From BOG-908 sp964242595 (GTDB lineage Bacteria; Pseudomonadota; Alphaproteobacteria; Acetobacterales; Acetobacteraceae), in the NCBI GenBank assembly GCA_964242595.1, contig CAXTBC010000002.1, positions 46,969 through 110,968 of the forward strand: a DNA stretch of 64,000 bases, written 5' to 3'. The notes under the pieces are model-generated. The model saw only the letters and a program-made list of their open reading frames with translations, did no database searches and had not been told where the DNA came from. Below, one piece after another: positions 16,669 to 24,302 of this stretch (position 1 is the stretch's first letter; each line of letters opens with the position of its first letter). Position numbers and translations under genes: made by a program.

Positions 16669-17117
16669 TGCCAGGCCTCCGCCGCCTGCGTGTCTTCTTC
16701 GCGAGCCTCCACCCAAGCCTCGCTTCCATCGGCCAAGTGCTCTTTCTTCCAGAACGGCGCTGACGTCTTCAGCCAGTCAATCAGGAACGCGGTCCCGTCC
16801 AGCGCCGCCCGCCGGTGGTATGCTGCCGTAAGCACCAGCACGATCGCCTCGCCAGGCACCAGCCTGCCGTAGCGGTGCACCACCGTGCAGCCCAGTAAGG
16901 CAAACCGCTCTGCAGCTTCCCGCGCGATGGCGTCCAGCGCCGCGCCGGTCATCGCCGGGTAGTGCTCCAGCGTCAGCGCTGTGATCGGCCGCGCCTTCGT
17001 GCTCCTGACGATGCCCAGGAAGCTCGCCAGCCCGCCGGCCTCGAGGCAGGCGGCTGCCAGCGCCGCACTTTCCGCTCCCACATCGAAGCCGCCCGCCTGC
17101 ACACGCACGGAAATCAC
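16650..17117 (-). CDS. moaE: Molybdopterin synthase catalytic subunit
   Basis: A 155-residue protein with the MoaE core: SFLGIVRS near the N-terminus, LEHYPAMTGAALDAI, VVHRYGRLVPGEAIV, and the active-site Lys region DWLKTSAPFWKKE. With MoaD it inserts sulfur into precursor Z to make molybdopterin. GTG 17117 lies one base after the moaD stop codon. The last residues (QKQPRG) and stop fall within a type B repeat, so the C-terminus is not native-like. Confidence 0.9.
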   Translation of the reverse strand: MISVRVQAGGFDVGAESAALAAACLEAGGLASFLGIVRSTKARPITALTLEHYPAMTGAALDAIAREAAERFALLGCTVVHRYGRLVPGEAIVLVLTAAYHRRAALDGTAFLIDWLKTSAPFWKKEHLADGSEAWVEAREEDTQAAEAWQKQPRG

Positions 17118-17118
17118 C

Positions 17119-17382
17119 TCAGCCCCCTGTCACCGGCGGGAAGAACGCAACCTCGTCGCCCGGCGCCACGGCCTCGTCAGGCTGCGCAAACACTCGGTTG
17201 ACGGCCGCACGCACCAGGCCCGGCACGGCGAAAGCCGCCGCGTAGCCGTCGCCCCGGGTACGCAGCCATTCGACAAGCGCGCCCACGGTGCGCACGCCCG
17301 CGGGTAAATCGAGCGATTCTTCGGCGCAGCCGGTGCGTTCGCGCAGCCAGGCGAAATAGAGGAGGATGCAGGGTCTTTCCAT
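17119..17382 (-). CDS. moaD: Molybdopterin synthase sulfur carrier subunit
   Basis: An 87-residue ubiquitin-fold protein beginning MERPCILLYFAWLRERTG and ending PPVTGG, the C-terminal Gly-Gly that is thiocarboxylated and donates sulfur in the MoaE active site. PGDEVAFFPP is the usual approach to the tail. ATG 17382 gives the normal length; an in-frame extension to 17481 runs through a type B repeat. Co-transcribed with moaE. Confidence 0.9.
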   Translation of the reverse strand: MERPCILLYFAWLRERTGCAEESLDLPAGVRTVGALVEWLRTRGDGYAAAFAVPGLVRAAVNRVFAQPDEAVAPGDEVAFFPPVTGG

Positions 17383-17399
17383 AACCGAGGCATAGCAAG

Positions 17400-17573
17400 C
17401 ATGGGGCTCTGCCCCAAACCTCGTCGTCTGCGTGCCTAAAGGAAGGCCAGGGGCCCTGCCCCTGAACCCCGCTAAGGACAAGTCCTTAGAACCTATTCGT
17501 AAGAGACCCTAATGAATGGGGGTCTGGGGCCTCGAGGCCCCAGCGGGGTTTGGGGCAGAGCCCCATGCTTACT
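17400..17573. repeat. Type B repeat, near-complete copy with an extra left arm
   Basis: Left arm ATGGGGCTCTGCCCCAAACC, then CCAGGGGCCCTGCCCCTG, the internal palindrome AAGGACAAGTCCTT, a short AT-rich core, and the right half GGGGCCTCGAGGCCCC with CGGGGTTTGGGGCAGAGCCC. It separates divergent moaD and the DUF6111-like gene, so it overlaps any promoters there. Confidence 0.8.
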
Positions 17574-17605
17574 CAGGTCCAAGACCTTAGATTATCGGTA
17601 CACTC

Positions 17606-17830
17606 ATGCGCTTCCTCGACCTCGCCCTCCTCCTAGTCCCCATCGGCCTGGCAACCGCCTGGCTAGCCGGCGTGCGCGGCCTCAGCACCCGCGGCACCCT
17701 GCTCGCCGTCGCCCTGCTTGCCGCCCTAGGCGGCACGCTCCTCTGGCTCGGCTACGCCCGCGGTTTCAACGGAACCTACCAGCCCGCTCACCTCTCCGAC
17801 GGCAAGGTCGTCGAACCGCCGCTCCGTTGA
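17606..17830 (+). CDS. Small two-helix membrane protein (DUF6111-like)
   Basis: A 74-residue protein with two membrane helices (about residues 4-22 and 29-50) and a short periplasmic or cytosolic tail GTYQPAHLSDGKVVEPPLR. Tail sequence and position directly before cca fit the DUF6111 family, which I recall from this setting in Rhodospirillales; function unknown. Its TGA overlaps the TTG start of cca (TTGA). Confidence 0.65.
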   Translation: MRFLDLALLLVPIGLATAWLAGVRGLSTRGTLLAVALLAALGGTLLWLGYARGFNGTYQPAHLSDGKVVEPPLR

Positions 17831-19011
17831 ACGCCTTCTTCCGCCTGCTCGCCGACCCGGCGCTCACCCCCATCCTTGCAGCGCTGCCGCAGGCCCGCCT
17901 CGTCGGCGGCTGCGTGCGCGACACGCTGGCCAACCGCCCGGTGGCCGACATCGACATCGCCACACCGGACCCGCCTGACCGCGCGCTGGATGCCCTCCAG
18001 CGCGCCGGCCTCAAGGTGATCCCCACTGGTCTCGCCCACGGCACCGTCACCGCCATCAGCCAGGGCCGCCCATTCGAGATCACCACGCTGCGCCGCGACG
18101 AGGAGACCGACGGCCGCCACGCCCGCGTCGCCTGGACAACCGATTTCGACCAGGACGCCGCCCGGCGGGACTTCACCATCAACGCCCTGTCGCTGGACCA
18201 GCAGGGCGTGCTGCACGACCCGTTCGGCGGCGCCGCGGACCTCGCGGCCGGCCGCGTCCGTTTCGTGGGAGACGCCGCCACACGCGTCGCCGAGGACGCG
18301 TTGCGCATCCTCCGCTTCTTCCGCTTCTACGCCCGCTATGCCGTCGGCACCCCGGACCACGCCGCCTCCGCCGCCATCGCCGCCGCCTCCACCACCCTGG
18401 CACGCCTGTCGGCCGAGCGCGTCTGGAGCGAGCTGAAACGCATCCTCGCCGTCCCCGCCCCGCTAGAGGCGCTGCGCCTGATGCAGGCGCTCGGCGTGCT
18501 CGCCGCCGTGCTGCCCGAAGCCACCAACATTCCCCGGCTCGCTTTCGCCCTGCACGCCGGCGCGTCCGACGCGGAAACCGGGGCAGACCCCATCCTTCGC
18601 CTGGCCGCGCTGCTCACCGCGGCGCCGGCTCCGCTTGCCCGCCGCCTGCGGCTCTCGGCCGCCGAAGCCCATCGCCTGGCCCTGCTCGCCGTCGGCCCGA
18701 TACCGTCCGCCGACGAGGACGACAGCGCGCTCCGCCGCTATCTGGCCGAGGAACCGGCCGACATCCTGACCGGCCGCTTGTGGCTCGCCGGCAGCGCGCC
18801 CGGGCTGCAGGCCCGCCTTGCCGCTCTGCCACGCCCCGTCTTCCCGCTGGAGGGCCGTCATGCTCTGGCCCTCGGCGCCTCGCCGGGCCCGCATGTGGGC
18901 GAGGCGCTGCGCGCCGTCAGGGCCTGGTGGCTGCAGACCGGCTGCACGCCCGACCTGGCCGCCTGCACCATCCAACTCGCCAGCCTGCTCCCCCTACCGC
19001 CGCCGCCGTAG
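17827..19011 (+). CDS. cca: CCA tRNA nucleotidyltransferase
   Basis: About 394 residues. The class II nucleotidyltransferase head has LVGGCVRDTL, the metal-binding ADIDIATPDPP, RRDFTINALSLD and EDALRILRFFRFYARY, followed by a helical tRNA-binding region. It adds or repairs the 3' CCA of tRNAs. Start TTG 17827 overlaps the stop of the preceding small membrane gene; the N-terminus LNAFFRLLADPAL then matches the family. The window's only tRNA gene does encode CCA, so a repair role is enough for it. Confidence 0.92.
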   Translation: MNAFFRLLADPALTPILAALPQARLVGGCVRDTLANRPVADIDIATPDPPDRALDALQRAGLKVIPTGLAHGTVTAISQGRPFEITTLRRDEETDGRHARVAWTTDFDQDAARRDFTINALSLDQQGVLHDPFGGAADLAAGRVRFVGDAATRVAEDALRILRFFRFYARYAVGTPDHAASAAIAAASTTLARLSAERVWSELKRILAVPAPLEALRLMQALGVLAAVLPEATNIPRLAFALHAGASDAETGADPILRLAALLTAAPAPLARRLRLSAAEAHRLALLAVGPIPSADEDDSALRRYLAEEPADILTGRLWLAGSAPGLQARLAALPRPVFPLEGRHALALGASPGPHVGEALRAVRAWWLQTGCTPDLAACTIQLASLLPLPPPP

Positions 19012-19056
19012 AAAGAACGCCTTGCCTTCGCATTCTCAGCTAAACACTGTTCAGCC

Positions 19057-19725
19057 ATGGACCAGACGATCGACCCCGCCACCCTGAAAAGCCGCAAGCC
19101 GCGCGGCCAGGGCGCCTTGCGCCGCGGCGAGATCCTGGCCGCCGCCAAGCACCTGTTCGCCGAAGAAGGCGTGGCCCACGTCACCATGCGGCGGATCGGC
19201 GCCGCCGTCGGCGTCTCGCCCACCGCGCTCTACATGCACTTCGCCGACAAGGACGCGCTGCTCGCCGCCATCGCGCAGGACACCTTCGCCGAGCTGCTGG
19301 ACCGGCTGGAACACAGCCAGACGCCCGGGATGACCCCGCGCGCCGGCTTCCGCGCCGGCCTGCGCGCCTACATCGACTTCGGCCTGGAGCGGCCCGACGA
19401 GTACCGGCTGACGTTCATGCGCGGCCTGTTCCGGCGCAACGAGGCGAAGACGGACGCTGTCGCCACGGCGGACCACTCGTTCGCGATTCTGCAGGACCGG
19501 GTGATCGAGATGACGCGCGACGGCACCTTCGCCACAGCCGCGCCGGCCGCCCAGATGGCCGAAGCGATCTGGGCCATGCTGCACGGCGTCACCTCCCTGC
19601 TGCTCGACCAGCCGGACAACCTGGAAAGCCCGGCCAACACGCTGATCGACACCTCCCTGGACCTGCTGGAGACCGGACTGATCGGCGACCTCGCCAGACG
19701 CAAGACGCCGACGGTCCAAACTTAA
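19057..19725 (+). CDS. TetR/AcrR-family transcriptional repressor
   Basis: A 222-residue protein: basic N-terminal arm, helix-turn-helix at about residues 24-70 (EILAAAKHLFAEEGVAHVTM, RIGAAVGVSPTALYMHFADK), and a helical ligand-binding domain of the TetR-WHG type (YRLTFMRGLF, IWAMLHGVTSLLLD). ATG 19057. It is followed closely by a separate gene for an RND-pump domain with its own promoter, and a small palindrome overlaps that promoter, so this regulator may control both. Confidence 0.88.
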   Translation: MDQTIDPATLKSRKPRGQGALRRGEILAAAKHLFAEEGVAHVTMRRIGAAVGVSPTALYMHFADKDALLAAIAQDTFAELLDRLEHSQTPGMTPRAGFRAGLRAYIDFGLERPDEYRLTFMRGLFRRNEAKTDAVATADHSFAILQDRVIEMTRDGTFATAAPAAQMAEAIWAMLHGVTSLLLDQPDNLESPANTLIDTSLDLLETGLIGDLARRKTPTVQT

Positions 19726-19756
19726 CCTTGTTAACTGAACATCGATAACCTATATT
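19722..19756 (+). promoter_or_regulatory. Putative promoter with palindromic operator
   Basis: TTGTTA (19728-19733) and TATATT (19751-19756) are 17 bases apart, a good sigma-70 match. The inverted repeat TTAAC-CTT-GTTAA (19722-19734) covers the -35 element and the stop of the tetR gene, a natural position for a TetR operator. The gene start follows 31 bases after the -10 element. Confidence 0.5.
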
Positions 19757-19787
19757 GGGGGGTGTCACACCAGCCTCGGAGGTTCCC

Positions 19788-20393
19788 ATGTTCCAGTCTC
19801 AGGCGCTCTGCTCCGCCCCGTATTTCCCAGCTTCGCCCCGCCGCGCGTCACCCGCGATCGAGCCGGGCCTGATCGGGAGGCGCTTGTTGCCCATCGTCAC
19901 CGCCGGGGCGCTGTTGGCAGCCGTTGCCACCGTCCCGCACGGCGCCGCACCGGTGTCCAGCCCCGCTTTCGCCAACACTGTCATCGTTCGCGACGCCAGC
20001 GTCACGGCCCTGCGCGACAAGGTCGAAGCGATGCGTGCGCAACTGCGGCACCTTCCCGGCGTGGGCGCGGTCACCATCACCGGGCTGCATCAGCAGGGCC
20101 TGGCCGTGGACTACAACGCACGCCACCTCGCCGGCTTCGGCCTCACCCCTGACGACCTCGCCGCCAGCGTGCCGTCCGACCAGGCGCAGAGCCGGCCAGG
20201 CCACCTCGTCCTGCAGGCCACGGCGGAGGGCGACGTGCAGGCGGTGGCCAACCTGCCCGTCCGTGCCGGGCGTCAGGTTTTCCGGCTTGGCGACGTGGCG
20301 ATGGTGCTGCGCGCTCCGCTGAACACCCCGGTGTCGACGATGCGTGTCGAGGGGCAGCCGGCGGCACGGCTGCACCTGGTGCCGATCCGTTGA
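19788..20393 (+). CDS. Stand-alone RND-efflux-pump periplasmic domain protein
   Basis: A 201-residue protein with an N-terminal signal/anchor segment (about residues 28-50) and a body that reads like one periplasmic segment of an AcrB-type pump: LRHLPGVGAVTITG, LAGFGLTPDDLAASV, LPVRAGRQVFRLGDVAMV and MRVEGQPAARL correspond in order to conserved pump signatures. The rest of the pump, including all twelve membrane helices, is missing. Good ribosome site (GGAGG) before ATG 19788 and an intact frame argue for a maintained small protein rather than debris. Function unknown; it could modulate an RND transporter encoded elsewhere. Confidence 0.65.
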   Translation: MFQSQALCSAPYFPASPRRASPAIEPGLIGRRLLPIVTAGALLAAVATVPHGAAPVSSPAFANTVIVRDASVTALRDKVEAMRAQLRHLPGVGAVTITGLHQQGLAVDYNARHLAGFGLTPDDLAASVPSDQAQSRPGHLVLQATAEGDVQAVANLPVRAGRQVFRLGDVAMVLRAPLNTPVSTMRVEGQPAARLHLVPIR

Positions 20394-20436
20394 AGGCAGG
20401 CAACGCCTTCTTTTCTGAAGAAAGAAGCAGAAGACC
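20394..20436. repeat. Type A repeat (single, diverged unit)
   Basis: GGCAACGCCTTCTTTTCTGA then AGAAAGAAGCAGAAGACC, directly after the stop codon at 20393 and facing the agmatinase 3' end. Confidence 0.8.
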
Positions 20437-20456
20437 ATCGCCGAGTGGTCGGGTGC

Positions 20457-21356
20457 CTATTCGCAGCCGCCCGACCACAGCGCCAGGTATTCCCAGACAA
20501 CCGTTGCCGCCGCCAGCGCGGTGATCTCGCTGACGTCGTAGGCCGGCGCCACCTCGACCACGTCCATGCCTGCCCAAGCCACCGCGCCCAGCCGACGCAG
20601 GATCCCCTGCACCTGCCACGATGCCAGCCCACCCACCTCCGGCGTGCCGGTGCCCGGCGCGAAGGCCGGGTCCAGCGCATCGATGTCGAAACTCAGATAG
20701 GCCGCCGCCCTGCCCACCACGTCCAGGATACGCGCCGCCGTGGCCGCCGCCCCGGCCTCGTGCACATCCTGCGCCGTCAGGATGGTCACGCCACGCTCCA
20801 TTGTCCAATCCCACACCGCGCGCTGCACCGGCGAGCGTATGCCCACCTGCACCATGCGCCGGGGATCGACCAGGCCCTCGTTGATGGCGTGGTAGAACGG
20901 CGAGCCGTGGCCGAACACCTGGCCGAAGCTGTCCGGCCAGGTATCCACGTGCGCGTCGAAATGCACCAGCGCCACCGGGCCGCCGCGCCGGGCCGCCAGC
21001 GCCCGAAGCAGCGGCAGCGTGATGCCGTGCTCGCCGCCCAACACGATCAGGTGCTCATGGCCGGCCACCTGGCGCTCTATCATCGCCAAGCTCGCCCCGA
21101 TGTCGCCCAGCGCGATCGCAAAATCCCCTACATCGGCCACCGGCAACGCCACCGGGTCCCGCCACACGCCCGGATGCGCGCCGTCCACCAGCATGCGGCT
21201 GGCGTGCCGGATGGCATGCGGCCCGAACCGCGCGCCGCTGCGGTTGGTGGTGCCCACATCCAGCGGGATGCCGGCGATGTGCAGCCGCGCGTCAGCCGGC
21301 GCGCGTGCCAGCCCCATGAAACTGCCCGGCGTGGCGAAGGTGGGAGCGCCCGTCAT
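20457..21356 (-). CDS. speB: Agmatinase/arginase-family ureohydrolase
   Basis: A 299-residue enzyme with the dimanganese-site motifs LGGEHGITLPLL, VHFDAHVDTW and SFDIDALDPAFAPGTGTPEVGG. The GTGTPEVGG version and FGHGSPFYHAI favour agmatinase (agmatine to putrescine plus urea), but a related guanidino-acid hydrolase cannot be excluded. ATG 21356. A small membrane protein gene lies 12 bases upstream and may be co-transcribed. Confidence 0.8.
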   Translation of the reverse strand: MTGAPTFATPGSFMGLARAPADARLHIAGIPLDVGTTNRSGARFGPHAIRHASRMLVDGAHPGVWRDPVALPVADVGDFAIALGDIGASLAMIERQVAGHEHLIVLGGEHGITLPLLRALAARRGGPVALVHFDAHVDTWPDSFGQVFGHGSPFYHAINEGLVDPRRMVQVGIRSPVQRAVWDWTMERGVTILTAQDVHEAGAAATAARILDVVGRAAAYLSFDIDALDPAFAPGTGTPEVGGLASWQVQGILRRLGAVAWAGMDVVEVAPAYDVSEITALAAATVVWEYLALWSGGCE

Positions 21357-21368
21357 GCCGGGATGCGC

Positions 21369-21752
21369 TCAGTGCAGCATGGTCAGGTAGGTGACCACCA
21401 GCGTGTAACCGCTGATCGCCAGCAGCCCATGCGCCGCGACCACCCCCGGCGGGACGGCACGCCGGCGCAACTGCAACAGCAGCATGGTCAGCCCGGCCAG
21501 GGCGGCCCCGGCGATCAGCGCGCCGGCGAACAGCCCGAAATTGCCGGCACCCAGCCGCCTGGCATGCGCGTCCGGCGGACCGCGCAGCGCCACCGCCAGA
21601 ACCGCCAGGCCGGCCAGGCCCAGCGCACCGTGGGCCAACCCCTTCCAGTGCACGCCCAGGCGCATCGGCTCGTCCAGCATCAGCACCTGCGCGCCCAGCC
21701 AGCCGCCGGCCAGCACCGCCAGGCCCAACACCCCTATCGCCAGGATCAACAT
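21369..21752 (-). CDS. Four-helix membrane protein of unknown function
   Basis: A 127-residue protein with four hydrophobic helices (about residues 2-22, 40-58, 72-92 and 103-124) and little else. No signature I recognise. It precedes the agmatinase gene on the same strand by 12 bases and is divergent from tag. The frame is intact with an ATG at 21752. Confidence 0.6.
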   Translation of the reverse strand: MLILAIGVLGLAVLAGGWLGAQVLMLDEPMRLGVHWKGLAHGALGLAGLAVLAVALRGPPDAHARRLGAGNFGLFAGALIAGAALAGLTMLLLQLRRRAVPPGVVAAHGLLAISGYTLVVTYLTMLH

Positions 21753-21806
21753 GCGCGCCCGAGCTCCGGCTTCCCCGCAGGCAGGGCTGAAGGTAGATTA
21801 CACAAC

Positions 21807-22412
21807 ATGGATGACGGCGCTCCGGGACCAATCGTGCACAACGGTCAGCCGCCGGCACCCAGGCGCTGCCCGTGGGCCGTCCGCGAACCCTCGATCACCT
21901 ACCACGACACCGAGTGGGGCGTGAAGCAGACGGGTGAACACGCGCTGTTCGAACTGCTCACCCTCGAAGGCGCCCAGGCCGGCCTGAGCTGGGAGACCAT
22001 CCTGCGCAAGCGGCAGGCCTACCGCGCCGCCTTCGCCGGCTTCGATCCGCACGTCGTCGCCACGTTTGATGCCGCCCGCGTCGACGTCCTCGCCACCGAC
22101 CCGGCCATCGTGCGCCATCGCGGCAAGATCGCGTCGGCCGTGAGCAACGCACGCGCTTTCGTCGCCGTACAGAAAAGCCATGGCAGCTTCTCGGACTATC
22201 TCTGGGGCTGGGTGGGCGGCGTGCCGATGGTCACCCGCCGGCGGGACGGGGACACGCTGCCGGCCCACACGCCCTTGTCGGACGCGATCGCCAAGGACCT
22301 GCGCGCGCGAGGATTCAGCTTCGTCGGCACCACCATCACCTACGCGTTCCTGCAAGCTTCTGGCGTGGTCGATGACCATTTCGCCACATGTTTCCGCGCA
22401 CAGCGTGCCTAG
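21807..22412 (+). CDS. tag: DNA-3-methyladenine glycosylase I
   Basis: A 201-residue base-excision repair enzyme: RCPWAVREPSITYHDTEWGV near the N-terminus, LFELLTLEGAQAGLSWETIL (helix with the base-recognition Glu), and the SFVGTTITYAFLQASGVVDDH block near the C-terminus. It removes 3-methyladenine from alkylated DNA. Residue H of the TYHDTEWG motif and C-terminal residues likely take part in the Tag zinc site. ATG 21807 chosen as the first in-frame start. Confidence 0.92.
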   Translation: MDDGAPGPIVHNGQPPAPRRCPWAVREPSITYHDTEWGVKQTGEHALFELLTLEGAQAGLSWETILRKRQAYRAAFAGFDPHVVATFDAARVDVLATDPAIVRHRGKIASAVSNARAFVAVQKSHGSFSDYLWGWVGGVPMVTRRRDGDTLPAHTPLSDAIAKDLRARGFSFVGTTITYAFLQASGVVDDHFATCFRAQRA

Positions 22413-22532
22413 GCGCCAGACGCGCGATTGCAGCTTGCTCCATCCGGACCGCCTCCGTATCGTCACGGCAAGGCGCACCAGGGGGGCCTGCACCACGCAG
22501 CCCGCGCGTGCCTTGCCACTCGATGGGACACC

Positions 22533-24164
22533 ATGGCCTACACGCGCGGACGCTGTACGAACGTCGATTACTGCAGCCTGGCCGCAGAACGCCGGGACAT
22601 CGAGGTCAAGCTCGGCGAGGACTTCGTCTGTCCGGAGTGCGCCAAGCCGCTGCACACGCCGCCCACCCGGGCGGCCTCCAGCGGGCTGAACATCGCCGTC
22701 GCCGGCGCCGCGGTGGCCGTGCTGCTCATCGGCGGCGGCATCTACGCCGGCTACCGGCTGTCCAACACCACGCCGGCCGCCGTCACGCTTCCGGCAACCC
22801 CCATCACAGCCGCCACGCCACCGCCCGCCCCGCCGCGCCTGGCCGCCGCAACTCCGGTGGCCGCCGCACCCGCCGCGCCTGCGGCGCCAGCCATGGCAGT
22901 ACCCGCGCCCCAGGCCGCCCCGGAACAGACGACGCTGCTGCGCCTGAGCGGCTCGGCCACGCTGGGTGCCGGCGCCGCCCCGCGGCTCGCCGCCGCCTAC
23001 CTGGCGTCCCTGGGCGACACCGGCGTGGTCACGCGCCCGGGTGAGGCTGCCGGCACCACGCTCGTCAGCGGCCAGCGCCTCGGCCGCACGGAGACGATAG
23101 CCATCTCCACGCAACCGGGCGAGGCGGGCACCAGCGCCGGCCTGGCCGCGCTGGCCGGCGGCCGCGCGGACCTGGCGCTCGCAGACCGCAGGGTCAATCA
23201 GAGGGAACAGGCCGGCCTGCGCGCTGGCGGAGACCTTGCAAGCCCCGCCAGCGAACACCTGGTCGGGCGCGAGGGCGAGGTCGTCATCGTCAACCCGCGC
23301 AACGCTGCCAGCCAGCTCACCCCGACTCAGCTCGCCGGCATACTCTCCGGCAGCCTCACCACATGGCCGGCGCCGGGCGGCCCCGGCCCCGTCCACCTCG
23401 TCGAGCAGGCCGGCTTCAGCGGCGCCGCCGGCCTGTTGCCGGGGGCCGAGGCGGCCCCGCCCCGCTCGCGCCACGTTCCGGACGCAGACGAAGCGGTGCT
23501 GGCCGACCCGCTCGCCATTGCCGTCGTGCCGCTGACCAAAGCCGGCCATGCCAAGCGTCTCGCCATCGCCTCGGTCGGCGCGCCCCCGGCCACGCCGACC
23601 CAGGCCGCCATCGCCGACGAGAGCTACCCGCTGGCCCGCAAGCTCTACCTCTACACCCCGCCATCCGGCAGCAACCCTTTTGCCCAGCGGTTCGCCGCCT
23701 TTGCCGCGTCCCCCGAAGGCCAGGCGGCGGTGGCCGAGGCCGGCCTGGTGCCGCTGAGCGTGGTCCCCACCGCTGCGCCTGTGCCGCTCACGCCAAAGGA
23801 TCGCTACAAGAAGCTCGTCACCGGCGCCACGCGCCTGGCCGCCGACCTGCATTTCGAGCCCAACTCCAACAAGCTGGACCTGCACAGCCTGCGCGAGGTG
23901 GACCGCGTGTGGAACTTCATGATGTCGGACCACACTCCGTCGGACCACCTGATCCTGATCGGCTTCGCCGACAACCAGGGCACGCTGGAGAAGAACCTGG
24001 CCCTGTCCCAGCAGCGCGCGCACGTGGTGGCCGAAGTGTTCACCCGACGCGGCCTGCCGCCGGGGCAAGTGGTGGCGTTCGGGTCGGACCTGGCAGTCGC
24101 GGACAACGGTGGTGAAGAAGGGCGGCAGAAGAACAGGCGGGTGGAGGTTTTTCTACGGCCATAA
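22533..24164 (+). CDS. Zinc-ribbon / membrane anchor / PBP-like / OmpA-domain fusion protein
   Basis: A 543-residue protein of four parts. Residues 1-45: a Cys-rich ribbon (RCTNVDYC, then FVCPECAKPL). Residues about 50-75: a membrane helix. Residues about 78-130: an Ala/Pro-rich linker. Residues about 130-420: a phosphate-binding-protein-like domain (LRLSGSATLGAGAAPRLAAA, GGRADLALADRRV, LTPTQLAGILSGSLTTWP). Residues about 430-543: an OmpA-type peptidoglycan-binding domain (LHFEPNSNKLD, LIGFADNQG, LALSQQRAHVV, KNRRVEVFL). It probably spans from cytoplasm to cell wall. ATG 22533; the in-frame upstream extension is not conserved-looking. Confidence 0.75.
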   Translation: MAYTRGRCTNVDYCSLAAERRDIEVKLGEDFVCPECAKPLHTPPTRAASSGLNIAVAGAAVAVLLIGGGIYAGYRLSNTTPAAVTLPATPITAATPPPAPPRLAAATPVAAAPAAPAAPAMAVPAPQAAPEQTTLLRLSGSATLGAGAAPRLAAAYLASLGDTGVVTRPGEAAGTTLVSGQRLGRTETIAISTQPGEAGTSAGLAALAGGRADLALADRRVNQREQAGLRAGGDLASPASEHLVGREGEVVIVNPRNAASQLTPTQLAGILSGSLTTWPAPGGPGPVHLVEQAGFSGAAGLLPGAEAAPPRSRHVPDADEAVLADPLAIAVVPLTKAGHAKRLAIASVGAPPATPTQAAIADESYPLARKLYLYTPPSGSNPFAQRFAAFAASPEGQAAVAEAGLVPLSVVPTAAPVPLTPKDRYKKLVTGATRLAADLHFEPNSNKLDLHSLREVDRVWNFMMSDHTPSDHLILIGFADNQGTLEKNLALSQQRAHVVAEVFTRRGLPPGQVVAFGSDLAVADNGGEEGRQKNRRVEVFLRP

Positions 24165-24298
24165 GAAAGAAAGGCCTTCTTTTTTGAAAAAAAGAAGCCA
24201 AAAATTTTTGGACGTTATCGTCGCTCGGTTGCAGCAGCGCGCGCCCACGTAGCAAAAGTTTTTTGGTTCTTTTTTTCAAAAAAGAACTGCTTTCTTCC
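24165..24298. repeat. Type A repeat, inverted pair
   Basis: Units 24165-24210 and 24253-24298 around a spacer lacking the usual CTGTCG motif. It lies between two genes on the same strand, directly before the ATG of the CoA transferase gene, so it forms that gene's leader. Confidence 0.85.
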
Positions 24299-24302
24299 CT
24301 TT

